A stretch of DNA of 64,000 nt. Origin: Bacillus sp. V59.32b (GTDB taxonomy: Bacteria; Bacillota; Bacilli; Bacillales; DSM-1321). Shown piece by piece: positions 8,376 to 17,294 of this stretch. Numbering within the stretch: position 1 is the stretch's first letter; every line of letters starts with the position of its first letter. The stretch is from positions 1 through 64,000 of the forward strand of contig NZ_QVTC01000042.1 of NCBI RefSeq assembly GCF_003429085.1, written 5' to 3'. The notes beneath the pieces are model-generated. The model was not told the DNA's origin, searched no databases, and saw only the letters and a program-made list of their open reading frames with translations. A program made the position numbers and the translations under genes.

Positions 8376-9761
8376 TTAGGAAACAACCTCACTTTGAGGA
8401 ATTCGTACATCTTCAGTTTCAATACTTTCTTCGACCGGGACATTTCCCTCAAATTCTTCAGGTTCTTCTACTTTTTTATAAATTTCAATGTATCGTATAT
8501 GATGCTCTTCCATTTCCGTTATTTTAAAACTGTAGGAGCCATGATGCAATTCATCGCCCTGCTGTGCTTCATAGTTTTCAGTCAGGACCCAGCCCCCGAT
8601 TGTATCGATGTCGTCGTCAGCTATTTCAAGTCCAAGTAATTCATTGACTTCGCTAATTAATACTTTTGCATCCATAATATAGTGGTTGTCTTCCAGCTTT
8701 TGAATCATTGGAACTTCATCCAAATCGAATTCATCGCGAATCTCACCGACTATCTCCTCCAGAATATCCTCAACCGTAACGAGACCGGATGTACCGCCAT
8801 ATTCATCCATGAGGATTGCCATATGAATTCGTTCTTTTTGCATTTTTAGCAGCAAATCGTGAATCGGGATGCTGTCAATTACCCTAATAATCGGCCGTAT
8901 ATAATTTTCAATTGACTGATCGAGTTTTCTATCGTTCGAAATCATTTCGGTAAACAGTTCTTTTACGTTAACGATCCCGATGACATGGTCTTTATCACCG
9001 TCAATAACCGGGTATCTAGTAAACTTTTCTTCTGTCACCATATCAAGGAAATCTTCAATTGTGTCCTCTTGTGACAGTGTGACAATCTCTGTACGGGGTA
9101 CCATGATTTCTTTAGCGATTCGATCATCAAATTCAAAAATCTTATTCACGTATTTAAACTCAGATTGGTTTATTTCGCCACTTCTATAGCTTTCGGATAA
9201 AATTATGCGAAGTTCTTCCTCTGTATGGGCAAGCTCATGCTCAGAAGCAGGCTTTAAACCGAACATTCTCGTAAGAAGACGAGCAGAACCGTTAAGAACC
9301 CAGATGAAAGGATACATAATCTTATAGAAAAAGATCAAGGGTCTTGCTGCTAACAGTGTCACAGCTTCTGCTTTTTGGATGGCCAGCGTTTTCGGAGCCA
9401 ATTCTCCAACCACAACATGAAGAAACGTGATGAAAGCAAACGCTAATCCGAATGAAAGGATATGGGAAACAGCCAGCGGAATATTCAACGTAACCAGTAT
9501 AGGATGCAATAAATGGTTTATGGTTTTTTCCCCAATCCATCCGAGTCCGAGGGCTGTGATGGTTATCCCCAATTGACAGACTGATAAATATTCATCAAGA
9601 CTCCCGATTACCTTTTTCGCCGGGATGGCGTTATTTTTGCCTTCCTCGATCAATTGATCGATCCTCGAACTCCTCACTTTGACAATCGCAAACTCCGAAG
9701 CTACAAAAAATGCTGTCAGTGCAATTAAAATGGCTATCATAACCAAGTTTAATATGTCCAA
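8376..9761 (-). CDS. CNNM/CorC-family protein (DUF21, CBS pair, CorC_HlyC domain)
   Basis: This 461-residue membrane protein has a DUF21/CNNM transmembrane domain at residues ~1-190, a tandem CBS pair at ~205-335 (EIMVPRTEIVTLS, YPVIDGDKDHVIGIVNVKEL, ILMDEYGGTSGLVTVEDILEEIVGEI) and a CorC_HlyC domain at ~350-430 (DIDTIGGWVL). Family members such as MpfA/YhdP-type proteins export magnesium or influence Mg homeostasis. The start is a TTG preceded by AAGGAAG 7 bases away; the next in-frame ATG would remove the first residues of helix 1. Which B. subtilis paralogue it matches is not clear. Confidence 0.88.
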   Translation of the reverse strand: MDILNLVMIAILIALTAFFVASEFAIVKVRSSRIDQLIEEGKNNAIPAKKVIGSLDEYLSVCQLGITITALGLGWIGEKTINHLLHPILVTLNIPLAVSHILSFGLAFAFITFLHVVVGELAPKTLAIQKAEAVTLLAARPLIFFYKIMYPFIWVLNGSARLLTRMFGLKPASEHELAHTEEELRIILSESYRSGEINQSEFKYVNKIFEFDDRIAKEIMVPRTEIVTLSQEDTIEDFLDMVTEEKFTRYPVIDGDKDHVIGIVNVKELFTEMISNDRKLDQSIENYIRPIIRVIDSIPIHDLLLKMQKERIHMAILMDEYGGTSGLVTVEDILEEIVGEIRDEFDLDEVPMIQKLEDNHYIMDAKVLISEVNELLGLEIADDDIDTIGGWVLTENYEAQQGDELHHGSYSFKITEMEEHHIRYIEIYKKVEEPEEFEGNVPVEESIETEDVRIPQSEVVS

Positions 9762-10203
9762 ATAGTCTTCCTTTACCCGTCAGTATAACGAATAAAGGAA
9801 ATCCACCTCCTAAGGTAATAAAGCTTTTTAGTGATAAATCTTATATTCTTACAGTTTTCATTAACTACAGACGGTGATGAGGTTTTAGTTTGTATTGTCT
9901 GTCCGTCTATTTGAAACAATATTAATACCCCATCTTATCACCCCTGGTTAACATCCATTAAATAACTTAATTATAAAAAAACTAATTTCTCCAGTCAAAT
10001 CACCTAAAAAGTGGATAAGAATAACGATTAGTAAATATATATGGTTATCAGTTACCGTATATTAATGATCTTAAACAATATGAACAAATTATTTTTTGAA
10101 TTCAGTTTCCCATGTATTGATAAATTTAATACTAAATCAGGATAATAACCATAATCTATTATTATAGGAAAAGGACAAGGGGGGAACCGGCATATTTGAA
10201 AAA
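9762..10203. other. AT-rich intergenic region, nothing recognised
   Basis: About 440 bases separate two divergent genes. It is AT-rich with many stops in all frames. I looked for Mg (M-box) or Mn (yybP-ykoY) riboswitch signatures ahead of the CorC gene and did not find them. Confidence 0.5.
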
Positions 10204-10755
10204 ATGACAGCCATCTTGATTGGCAGCCTGTCGGTTGGCATTGGAGTGAATTTTTTTCTGGCTCCATACCACTTATTGGATGGCGGTATGATAGGGATTG
10301 CCCTTCTAATGCATTATTATTTTGGTTCTCCGGTTGGATTAACGACAATTATTATCAGCATTCCGCTTTACATATATGTATGGAATTCAGCAAGACGATA
10401 TTTTTTCCATAGCATTCATGGACTGCTTTTTTCCTCTTTTAGTATCGATCTGTTTTCCAATTTTGAGACAGGCTGGGAGCTGCCAATCTTTGTAAGTGCG
10501 ATTCTCGGCGGTGTTATCATCGGGTTAGGGGTAGGATTAATGCTCAGGTATGAAACAAGCACCGGAGGGACAGATTTGATAGCTCAGATCATTTCTAAGA
10601 GGACGGCGATAAACGTAGGGGTGCTTATTTTTGTAATTGACGGATGTATTATTTTATCAGGAATTGGGATCGTTGGGATTGGGGCGTTTTTCTACTCCAG
10701 CCTAACCATTATCATAGTTGGGATCTTAACCTCACTAACAACCATACATGAATAG
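10204..10755 (+). CDS. short YitT-family membrane protein
   Basis: This 183-residue protein has five to six hydrophobic segments. The block GLMLRYETSTGGTDLIAQIISKRT matches the YitT/DUF161 family, in which GGTDxxA is conserved. B. subtilis YitT-type proteins are about 280 residues and carry a C-terminal DUF2179 domain. That domain is absent here, so this is either a natural short member or a truncated copy. The best ribosome site, AAGGGGGGAA, is about 18 bases from the ATG, which is long. The 20-bp gctacaaaa array starts about 70 bases after the stop. Confidence 0.7.
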   Translation: MTAILIGSLSVGIGVNFFLAPYHLLDGGMIGIALLMHYYFGSPVGLTTIIISIPLYIYVWNSARRYFFHSIHGLLFSSFSIDLFSNFETGWELPIFVSAILGGVIIGLGVGLMLRYETSTGGTDLIAQIISKRTAINVGVLIFVIDGCIILSGIGIVGIGAFFYSSLTIIIVGILTSLTTIHE

Positions 10756-10825
10756 TGAAGTGCAAAAAAGTGAATGATATGAGAAAAATGCAAAAATGGA
10801 ACTTTTACATACAAACAAGGAATTG

Positions 10826-10940
10826 GCTACAAAACGAATTTGCAGCTATAAAAGCGGAGACTGTCTACAAAAACAAATTTCCCGCTACAAAACCCAAACT
10901 TCCGGCTACAAAACTGATCAAATCGGCTAAAAAAAATATT
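10826..10940. repeat. array of ~20-bp units with the word GCTACAAAA
   Basis: The word gctacaaaa (with variants such as gctataaaa) recurs at 10826, 10845, 10864, 10884, 10905 and 10926, a spacing of 19-21 bp, with unrelated bases between. A reverse-oriented set of the same word is at 43.1 kb. Confidence 0.8.
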
Positions 10941-11016
10941 TATCAAAAACATGTTTCATAGCAAAAAAATTTGGGTAGGTAATGTAAGAATACATAAAAA
11001 TCTAACAGAGGTGAAC

Positions 11017-11199
11017 ATGTTGGAGAATGAATTAATTATGAAATTCAGGGACAAAGGAATCAAGATTGAAAAAACAAAGTCACGCCATGAGGTTTTTTCA
11101 AATGTTTATCAGGCAGATCCTTCTTTACTTATTCAATCTTCGTCTCTAGCCGACACGTGGAATGTTCAAGCAGATGAACAAAAAATTATAGAACTTTAA
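11017..11199 (+). CDS. small hypothetical protein
   Basis: This is a 60-residue protein beginning MLENELIMKFRDKGIKIEK, soluble, with no recognised motif. AGAGGTG lies only 3 bases before the ATG at 11017. The TTG at 11020 would have a better gap, so the start may be one codon later. A terminator follows directly at 11206, which supports a short transcription unit. The function is unknown. Confidence 0.5.
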   Translation: MLENELIMKFRDKGIKIEKTKSRHEVFSNVYQADPSLLIQSSSLADTWNVQADEQKIIEL

Positions 11200-11205
11200 T
11201 ATTCT

Positions 11206-11238
11206 AAGCACACTGAAAACGGGGTGTGCTTTATTTTT
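11206..11238 (+). terminator. intrinsic terminator
   Basis: AAGCACAC / GTGTGCTT stem with a 10-base loop, followed by TATTTTTA. Confidence 0.75.
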
Positions 11239-11410
11239 ATTCTCTGGCGGCAGTTCTCTTCAATAATGGTGTACAAGGAAGAAAAATAGAATGCCGTGCC
11301 CATCATGAACAGTTATCAAAAACGAAGGACAACAGTCACATACAAAACTAATGTAAGCCTTGCTCAAAAATGGCAGCAAGGCTTCTTGAATGTTGTACAT
11401 AAAAAAAGAT

Positions 11411-12244
11411 TTATTTTCTTGGATCTACATAATCCGGATAATCAGTAATAATCCCATCGACATTCATATCCACTAAAAAATCGGCAGTTGCTTGGCTGCG
11501 CACGGTCCAGGAAGCGATTTTCATATCAAGCGAGTGGACACGGTCGACCAAATCTTTCGATACGATACCGTAATTCGGATTAAAATATTCAGCATAGGTT
11601 GAGAATTCCTTTAGAGCCTGTTCCGTAGTATGTGATCTTGATGAAGTAAGGACGCCGACCGGAACTCTTGGGAGAAGGCGGTCCATTTTTTTCATAGAAT
11701 CAAAATTAAAGGATTGAACAATGATCTTTTCATTTCGTGGTTTATCCAGGTTACGATCTTTTAATTCATGGGCGACACTTTCTTCAATCCCCGGATAGAG
11801 CTCTGGATTCTTTAATTCTATTAATATACCGGTTCTCCCCCGATATCTATCGAGAATTTCATCAAATGTCGGAACCTTTTCTCCTGTAAATTCCTCCCCC
11901 TTCCAGCTTCCCGCATCCAGATTTCTGATTTGATCGAAGGTTAAATCTTTCACGTACCCTGTGCCGTCTGTAGTACGGTCGACTTTATTATCATGAATGA
12001 TGACCAGTTCACCGTCCTTCGTCCTTTGAACGTCTATTTCAATATAATCGGATTTCATTTTCACAGCTTTGTCAAAAGCAGCTATGGTATTTTCAGGAGC
12101 ATAACCTGAAGCACCGCGGTGTGCGATATTGTCGATTTTTCTGACCTCGCCCTTTCCGTTATTCTCCGCGGCAAATGTCTCCTGAAGCGGACTAAATAGA
12201 GCGATTAATGCAATACTTGTTCCTGCTAACATTGTCTTTTTCAA
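11411..12244 (-). CDS. secreted glycerophosphodiester phosphodiesterase
   Basis: This GDPD-family enzyme hydrolyses glycerophosphodiesters to glycerol 3-phosphate and an alcohol outside the membrane. It has an N-terminal signal peptide (KKTMLAGTSIALIALF... with a likely cut after TFA), then the catalytic IAHRGASGYAPENT motif, EIDVQRTKDGELVIIHD, and a closing GIITDYPD. It is about 277 residues, close to B. subtilis GlpQ. A TTG at 12253 touches the AGGAG ribosome site. The in-frame TTG at 12244 is spaced 9 bases from it and gives a normal signal peptide, so it is preferred. No glp genes adjoin; glpK is 7 kb away. Confidence 0.88.
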   Translation of the reverse strand: MKKTMLAGTSIALIALFSPLQETFAAENNGKGEVRKIDNIAHRGASGYAPENTIAAFDKAVKMKSDYIEIDVQRTKDGELVIIHDNKVDRTTDGTGYVKDLTFDQIRNLDAGSWKGEEFTGEKVPTFDEILDRYRGRTGILIELKNPELYPGIEESVAHELKDRNLDKPRNEKIIVQSFNFDSMKKMDRLLPRVPVGVLTSSRSHTTEQALKEFSTYAEYFNPNYGIVSKDLVDRVHSLDMKIASWTVRSQATADFLVDMNVDGIITDYPDYVDPRK

Positions 12245-12496
12245 ATTCTTCAACTCCTATCCCAAAAGTGTGGTACACAATGATTCTATTGGAAGAATGT
12301 TTAGACAGGATGTGATTCGTATGTCGAAATGGTTACTTTGTTGTAAAAATACAAGGAAAACACTCTCTTCTTTAATAGAAACGTTATGTGTGGCATGGTC
12401 AAGTTCTTGGAGTGGTAGCGGACCGAAGGAAGCATAAGGAACGAAAAGGACTTGATACATGTTCCTGCTTTTATGAACAGTTGAGATAGTGAGAGA

Positions 12497-12540
12497 AGGA
12501 AAACGCGCTTGGATTTTTTGGGAAAATCCAAGCGCGTTTT
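12497..12540 (-). terminator. strong terminator of the cation efflux gene
   Basis: An 18-bp perfect stem, AAAACGCGCTTGGATTTT with its complement, around a 5-base loop, lies 5 bases past the stop codon. Confidence 0.92.
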
Positions 12541-12545
12541 TCTCG

Positions 12546-13427
12546 TCAATTCTTATTTGTAATAAAGTGTGGTTCGACATGTATGATGGCATGTTTGATA
12601 TGATGCTTTTCCTGAAGGGTATTTTCTATTTCTTCCGTGATATCATGACCTTCGATGACCGTTAACTGTGGGTCAACGTGGACAGTCGCTTCAAGAAAAA
12701 TCTCATTTCCGTGCATGCGAGCTTTTATATCGCTTGTAGCTTTGACTCGATCACCACTCGCGATTGTCTCATTGATTTCTTGAAGTAAGGCTTCATCAAA
12801 GCCGTCGGTTAACGTGTGCGAAGCGTCCCGGAAAATACTCCAGGCTGTTCTGCAAATGATCAGGCCCACGGCTAATGCCGCCACGGAATCAAGCCAACCT
12901 AACCCGAATTTTGTTCCAATAATCCCAATAAAAGCACCGATGCTCACTAAAGAGTCAGATTTATTGTCTTGCGCCACTGCGTGAATCGCTGCACTATTAA
13001 TCCGTTTGCTGAGCCTTATGTTATAGAGGTAGACACCGAGCATAAATAGCGCGGAAAACAAGGCGGTATAGGCAGTTAACATGCCAGGCGTTTCCTGATC
13101 CGGCCGGATGAATGATTGGACGGCTCCGATAATGACCTGTAAACCAACTGATACCATAATAAACGCAGCAACGAGTGAGGCGATTGTTTCGGCCCTCATA
13201 TGGCCATATAAATGATCATCATCAGGTGGCCTTTTTGATATTTTCAATCCGACTAATACCGCTATAGACGCGATAATGTCTGTTGAGTTGTTTAATCCGT
13301 CCGCCCATAATCCTTGTGAATTCCCGTAATGGCCGATCGTCAATTTTAAAGCCGCTAAAAACAAATAAGCGACAATACTGATATATGCTCCTTTTTCCGC
13401 GGAGCTGATTTTATTTTTCCGCAACAT
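12546..13427 (-). CDS. cation diffusion facilitator, Mn-type (MneP/MneS-like)
   Basis: This inner-membrane metal/proton antiporter of 293 residues has six predicted helices and a cytosolic C-terminal domain (residues ~205-290). The transport site reads N-x3-D in helix 2 (LNNSTD) and D-x3-D in helix 5 (DNKSD), a combination associated with manganese CDFs and different from the H/D sites of zinc CDFs. TLTDGFDEALLQEI starts the cytosolic domain. The ATG at 13427 follows GGAGG by 7 bases; an upstream ATG at 13454 has no ribosome site. Manganese is the most likely substrate, by family inference. Confidence 0.85.
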   Translation of the reverse strand: MLRKNKISSAEKGAYISIVAYLFLAALKLTIGHYGNSQGLWADGLNNSTDIIASIAVLVGLKISKRPPDDDHLYGHMRAETIASLVAAFIMVSVGLQVIIGAVQSFIRPDQETPGMLTAYTALFSALFMLGVYLYNIRLSKRINSAAIHAVAQDNKSDSLVSIGAFIGIIGTKFGLGWLDSVAALAVGLIICRTAWSIFRDASHTLTDGFDEALLQEINETIASGDRVKATSDIKARMHGNEIFLEATVHVDPQLTVIEGHDITEEIENTLQEKHHIKHAIIHVEPHFITNKN

Positions 13428-13649
13428 CACTTTACCTCCATCAAATGGTAACACTAAATAAAGATAACAAACGATATTTAAGTATGTCTATAGAAACAAT
13501 GTCGTGCCCAACCATACAAATTGGCCTCTATCATTTCAATTGTTCGAAGGTAAAGAAGTTGGTTTAGACCAAATGGAAATGAATAATTTATATTTCTTGA
13601 ATTCTCATGAAACTAGTAGTATATTCTTACCGAGGAATAAAAAAAAATA

Positions 13650-13740
13650 CGTCCACAAGGGGAGCCTTAAATGGCTGAGAGTGAGCGAGTGAGTTCTGAC
13701 CCTAAGAACCTGTTAGTTAATGCTAGCGTAGGGATGTGGT
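13650..13740 (+). promoter_or_regulatory. TPP riboswitch (THI element)
   Basis: The conserved TPP aptamer segments appear in order: AAGGGGAGCC, GGCTGAGAG, a variable stem, GACCCTAAGAACCTG, TTAATGCTAGCGTAGGGA. A terminator follows at 13751 and thiT after that. Thiamine pyrophosphate should favour termination. Confidence 0.95.
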
Positions 13741-13750
13741 TTTGGATATG

Positions 13751-13795
13751 AGCAATGCTGGGATGATCCATTACCGCCCTGGCATTGCTTTTTTA
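13751..13795 (+). terminator. terminator of the TPP riboswitch
   Basis: AGCAATGCTGGG / CCTGGCATTGCT with a T run, between the aptamer and thiT. Confidence 0.85.
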
Positions 13796-13859
13796 TGTGA
13801 AATAACCACGATGCCAGGTGACTCATGAAAGCTTCCCGAGTAGGAAAGGGGAAGGGAAA

Positions 13860-14447
13860 ATGAATAAAAGAACGTTATTTTTAGTAGAGGTTGCCATCTT
13901 TGCGGCACTGGCTTTATTGCTGGATTTGGTTTCGGGCCTTATCTTTCAAAGAATATGGCCGCAGGGAGGATCTGTCTCGATCACGATGGTCCCTGTATTC
14001 TTGATGGCTTTTCGCTGGGGAATTAAAGGCGGACTGTTAACGGGGTTTTTATTAGGGGTATTGCAGGTGGTTATCGGATTCTCTTCTATCTTACATCCCG
14101 TACAAGGTTTCATTGATTATTTTATTGCATTTTCTGTTGTAGGGTTTGCGGGAGTATTCGCAAAACAGGTGACCGAAGGATTCAAAGGTGAAAATAAACG
14201 CAAAGGAATTGCCTATGGAATTCTTGGTATATTCATTGGCAGTCTTCTACGGTTTCTTTGTCATTATACGACAGGTATCGTGTTCTTCGGTTCATATGCA
14301 CCGGAGGGACAGCCTGTAGCACTTTACTCTCTCATCTACAACGGAACTTATATGCTGGCTAGTTTTATTCTATCAGCAATCGTAGTCGTATTGCTTTATT
14401 CAACGGCATCAGGGGTGCTCACGAAAAATGCCTATCATGCGAATTGA
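13860..14447 (+). CDS. thiT: ECF transporter S component for thiamine, ThiT
   Basis: This 195-residue six-helix membrane protein (formerly YuaJ) is the thiamine-binding subunit of an energy-coupling-factor importer; the EcfA/EcfT module is shared and encoded elsewhere. The sequence contains the family stretches VEVAIFAALALLLD, MVPVFLMAFRWGIKGG and LRFLCHYTTGIVFFGSYAPEG, the last being the conserved thiamine pocket. The start follows GGAAAGGGGAAGGG; an ATG 42 bases upstream lacks a ribosome site. The TPP riboswitch directly upstream confirms the role. No terminator is seen for nearly 1 kb after the stop, where a repeat array lies. Confidence 0.93.
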   Translation: MNKRTLFLVEVAIFAALALLLDLVSGLIFQRIWPQGGSVSITMVPVFLMAFRWGIKGGLLTGFLLGVLQVVIGFSSILHPVQGFIDYFIAFSVVGFAGVFAKQVTEGFKGENKRKGIAYGILGIFIGSLLRFLCHYTTGIVFFGSYAPEGQPVALYSLIYNGTYMLASFILSAIVVVLLYSTASGVLTKNAYHAN

Positions 14448-14460
14448 GTCTGTATTAGTC

Positions 14461-15418
14461 GCTTCCTAAATTTGGATGAACGCCCAAAAATCTAGATGAA
14501 CGCTCCTATAATCGGGTGAACGCTCATAAATCTGGGTAATCGCTCATATAATCGGGTGAACGCCCATAAATCTGGAGAATCGCTCATATAATCGGGTGAA
14601 CGCTCACAAATCAGAAGAATCGCTCATATAATCGGGTGAACGCCCATAAATCAGGGGAATCGCTCATATAATCGGGTGAACGCTCACAAATCAGGAGAAT
14701 CGCTCATATAATCGGGTGAACGCTCCTAAATTTGGAGAAACGCTCATATAATCGGGTGAACGCCCATAAATCAGGAGAATCACTCATATAATCGGGTGAA
14801 CGCTCATAAATCAGATAATCGCTCAAATAATCGGGTGAACGCCCATAAATTTGGAGAATCGCTCATATAATCGGGTGAACGCTCATAAATCAGGAGAATC
14901 GCTCATATAATCGGGTGAACGCTCATAAATCTGAATAATCGCTCATATAGTTGGATGAACGCCCATATATCAGAAGAATCGCTCATATAATCGGGTGAAC
15001 GCTCGTAAATCTGGAGAATCGGTCATATAATCGGGTGAACGCTCATAAATCAGGGGAATCGCTCATATAATCGTGTGAACGCTCGTAAATCAGGAAAATC
15101 GCTCATATAATCGTGTGAACGCTCATAAATTTGGAGAATCGCTCATATAATCGGATGAACGCCCATAAATCTAGATGAACGCTCATAAATCTAAATAATC
15201 GCTCATATAATCGGGTGAACGCCCATAAATTTGGGGAATCGCTCATATAATCGTTTGAACGCTCATAAATCTGGAAAATCGCTCATATAACCGGGTGAAC
15301 GCTCATAAATCTGAATAATCGCTCATATAGTTGGATGAACGCTCATAAATCAGGGGAATCGCTCATATAAGCCGGGTGAACGCTCATAAATCTAAATAAT
15401 CGTTCATTAAAGTATCTA
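14461..15418. repeat. long array of ~48 alternating 20-bp units
   Basis: About 960 bp consist of two related 20-bp units that mostly alternate as a 40-bp period. Unit A is close to CGCTCATATAATCGGGTGAA and unit B to CGCTCATAAATCAGGAGAAT. They differ mainly by one T and a shifted end. Units vary by point changes (CGCCCAT, CTGG, TTGG); register slips by one base occur near 14815 and 15370. No long ORF spans it. It lies between the thiT stop and a terminator at 15444, so it may be transcribed as the thiT 3' region. Confidence 0.95.
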
Positions 15419-15443
15419 ATCGTCTAATTGTTATTCTCTGTCT

Positions 15444-15474
15444 TAAGCCGCCTCCTTTCCGGGAGCGGCTTTTC
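15444..15474 (+). terminator. intrinsic terminator just after the repeat array
   Basis: AAGCCGCCTCC / GGGAGCGGCTT stem followed by TTTC. It is the first rightward terminator after thiT. Confidence 0.75.
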
Positions 15475-15497
15475 AATTGCTTGAAAAATAATAAAAA

Positions 15498-15515
15498 TAG
15501 TGTAAAATTACACTA
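15498..15515. promoter_or_regulatory. palindrome ahead of the XRE regulator, likely operator
   Basis: TAGTGTAA-AA-TTACACTA is a perfect 8-bp inverted repeat lying about 22 bases before the regulator start codon. Autorepression by the adjacent HTH protein is the simplest reading. Confidence 0.6.
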
Positions 15516-15536
15516 AAACAGAAGCGGTGAGTGGAT

Positions 15537-16001
15537 ATGACAAAGGAAGAAATAATCGAAATCATCTTTGAGAATTTGAAGCTTGTTAGAGTAGAGATGG
15601 GATATACCCAGGAAAAGTTAGCAGAAATGATTGGTGTATCGAAAAAGACACTTGTCCAAATTGAAAAAGGCAGAATTATGCCAGGATGGACCGTGGTCAT
15701 AGCGGTTTGTGCGCTTTTTAGAGAAAGCGGTGTCATTCAGTCCTCTTTTGGGGGGGACCCATTGGAGTTGATTGAGACTATCACCAGGGAAGGCATGGTT
15801 TACCGGAAAGAGAAAACTCTCGGCGGAAAAGTATGGTGGAAGGAGCTATCACGGGAAGCGGGTTATATCTTACAGCAAAACATGATCAGTCGGCATTTTC
15901 GCATATTGGATGAAGATGATTACCGCATTTATAGCTCATTAGAAGAAGACGAGGCAAAGGCAAGATTCGAGGAACTTATACAGGACAGTGGGAACCAATA
16001 A
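15537..16001 (+). CDS. XRE-family transcriptional regulator
   Basis: This is a 154-residue DNA-binding protein. An HTH_3 domain occupies residues ~10-60 (LKLVRVEMGYTQEKLAEMIGVSKKTLVQIEKGRIMPGW). It is followed by a ~90-residue C-terminal part without a recognised domain (EKTLGGKVWWKELSREAGYILQQN). A GTG at 15531 touches the ribosome site AAGCGGTGA; the ATG at 15537 is better spaced. The palindrome at 15498 suggests autoregulation. The target genes are unknown. Confidence 0.8.
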   Translation: MTKEEIIEIIFENLKLVRVEMGYTQEKLAEMIGVSKKTLVQIEKGRIMPGWTVVIAVCALFRESGVIQSSFGGDPLELIETITREGMVYRKEKTLGGKVWWKELSREAGYILQQNMISRHFRILDEDDYRIYSSLEEDEAKARFEELIQDSGNQ

Positions 16002-16129
16002 AACACAAAAGTATAATTTGAGCAAACATAGCAAACAGTAAAAAGACAAGGGTTGAGTTTTTCAAAAATCGGGTATTACATAAGATACAGCAGTGAAAAT
16101 TTTGAAAACACAAGAAGGAGGAGCTCGTC

Positions 16130-16471
16130 TTGGCGGAAAAAGAACATGTTGTGCAAAAAGATGGGAACGTCAACACAGAAAATGTGGATGAAGCCCTTGA
16201 TAAAATTGATCCGGAAAGAATGGACCACATTTTATCGAATTTTAACGAATTCAAAACCTATTTACACAAGAGATTGGATGTGGCCAAGAAGATCGGTTTA
16301 AATGAAGAGCAACTGGCTAGTACCGCCGAAAAAGTGGGAGATTATCTTGCTGATAAGGTAGAACCGAAAAACCGTGAAGAAAAGCTTCTTCAGGAGCTTT
16401 GGAAAGTCGGCACTGAAGAAGAACGTCATAAGTTAGCCCACATGCTCGTAAAATTGGTTGATAAACCATAA
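16130..16471 (+). CDS. DUF3243 protein (YmfJ-like)
   Basis: This 113-residue soluble protein is helical; the stretch HILSNFNEFKTYLHKRLDVAKKIGLNEEQL...VGDYLADKVEPKNREEKLLQELWKVG...HKLAHMLVKLV is the DUF3243 signature. The start is a TTG with GAAGGAGGAG 6 bases upstream. B. subtilis YmfJ is shorter (about 85 residues); this copy has an extra ~30-residue N-terminal tail. The function is unknown. The gene ends at a terminator shared with the convergent usp gene. Confidence 0.78.
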   Translation: MAEKEHVVQKDGNVNTENVDEALDKIDPERMDHILSNFNEFKTYLHKRLDVAKKIGLNEEQLASTAEKVGDYLADKVEPKNREEKLLQELWKVGTEEERHKLAHMLVKLVDKP

Positions 16472-16472
16472 G

Positions 16473-16505
16473 AAAGCTGTCACATATCTTTTGTGACAGC
16501 TTTTG
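16473..16505. terminator. bidirectional terminator between convergent genes
   Basis: AAAGCTGTCACA / TGTGACAGCTTT stem with T and A runs on the two sides. Confidence 0.88.
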
Positions 16506-16506
16506 T

Positions 16507-17031
16507 CTATTTAGCAATCAATACCGGGCAATGCGCTTCGTTGGCTACCTTACTGCTCGTGCTTCCGAGAAACAGTTTTTTTAAACCGGTTTTACCGCTG
16601 CTGCCGACAATGATGATATCAGCGTTTGTTCTCTTTGCATAGCTGCAAATGCTTTCTGCTGGATTTCCTTCCAATATTTCAAAATGTCCTTCTGCCTGGA
16701 GATCATCCAATATTGAAAAAGCTTTATTTTTCGCCTTCGAACTGCTGTTTTTAACAATAGAATGTGTTTCTCCACCTTGATTCATCGAATTTTGTTCCGT
16801 GGTAATCACGGGATGTGTCAGTGCCGGGTCGATATACATTCCATCATTGGCAAAGCCCCTGCCGGAAGGATTTCCAACCATCTTTTGCTCGACCCTTTCT
16901 TTAAAGACATGAACAATCGTTAAGGTAGCATCAGGAAAAGACCTCTTTAGCCTGGCGCCCCATTCAACTGCTTTTTCGCTGCCTTCGCTGCAATCAAATG
17001 CAGCGATGATATGATTGAATTCCGCTAACAT
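16507..17031 (-). CDS. universal stress protein, UspA family (with central insertion)
   Basis: This 174-residue Usp has HIIAAFDCSEGSEKAVEW at the N terminus and IIIVGSSGKTGLKKLFLGSTSSKVANEAHCPVLIAK at the C terminus, which retains the ATP-binding loop. Compared with the 138-residue Usp at 4.8 kb it has about 35 extra residues in the middle (roughly 50-90), rich in N, G and T. An ATG at 17040 directly abuts GGAG; the one at 17031 has a proper gap. The stress signal and partner are unknown. Confidence 0.87.
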   Translation of the reverse strand: MLAEFNHIIAAFDCSEGSEKAVEWGARLKRSFPDATLTIVHVFKERVEQKMVGNPSGRGFANDGMYIDPALTHPVITTEQNSMNQGGETHSIVKNSSSKAKNKAFSILDDLQAEGHFEILEGNPAESICSYAKRTNADIIIVGSSGKTGLKKLFLGSTSSKVANEAHCPVLIAK

Positions 17032-17294
17032 ACTCCCCATCTCCTAACTGTATTGTTATCGAAATCGTTAGTGCTCATAAATTTAAAATAATTAGTTACT
17101 GTTTTCCCTAATTTTCATATAATTATGCCATAATCTTCAAGGATGATTCACTTTCTCCTCATAAGTGAGAAAAAATACTCATTCATTTAAATAGCATTTT
17201 GTTAGAAGTTCATAGAAATGAGTCAAAAGTCTAATGTAACATTTCCAGAAATACGATAATCTTAAATTATGCTAGTGAAAAAGAGGTGGTTAGT

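Noticed and set aside
9762-10203. Mg or Mn riboswitch ahead of the CorC-family gene
   Set aside because: The conserved M-box and yybP-ykoY segments could not be found in either direction.
10755-10961. 68-residue rightward open frame after the YitT gene
   Set aside because: It runs through the gctacaaaa array, lacks a ribosome site, and its lysine/alanine periodicity comes from the repeat.
11354-11384. Hairpin downstream of the GDPD gene as its terminator
   Set aside because: The stem AAGCCTTGCT / AGCAAGGCTT is good, but no T run follows on the minus strand.
12257-12592. 111-residue leftward open frame between the GDPD and CDF genes
   Set aside because: It contains the 18-bp terminator of the CDF gene, overlaps that gene's end and has no ribosome site.
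13504-13692. 62-residue open frame ahead of thiT
   Set aside because: It overlaps the TPP aptamer, whose conserved RNA segments explain the sequence.
14461-15418. CRISPR array interpretation of the long repeat block
   Set aside because: The repeat is only 20 bp, and the segments between conserved words are themselves repeated variants rather than unique spacers. No cas genes are in the window.
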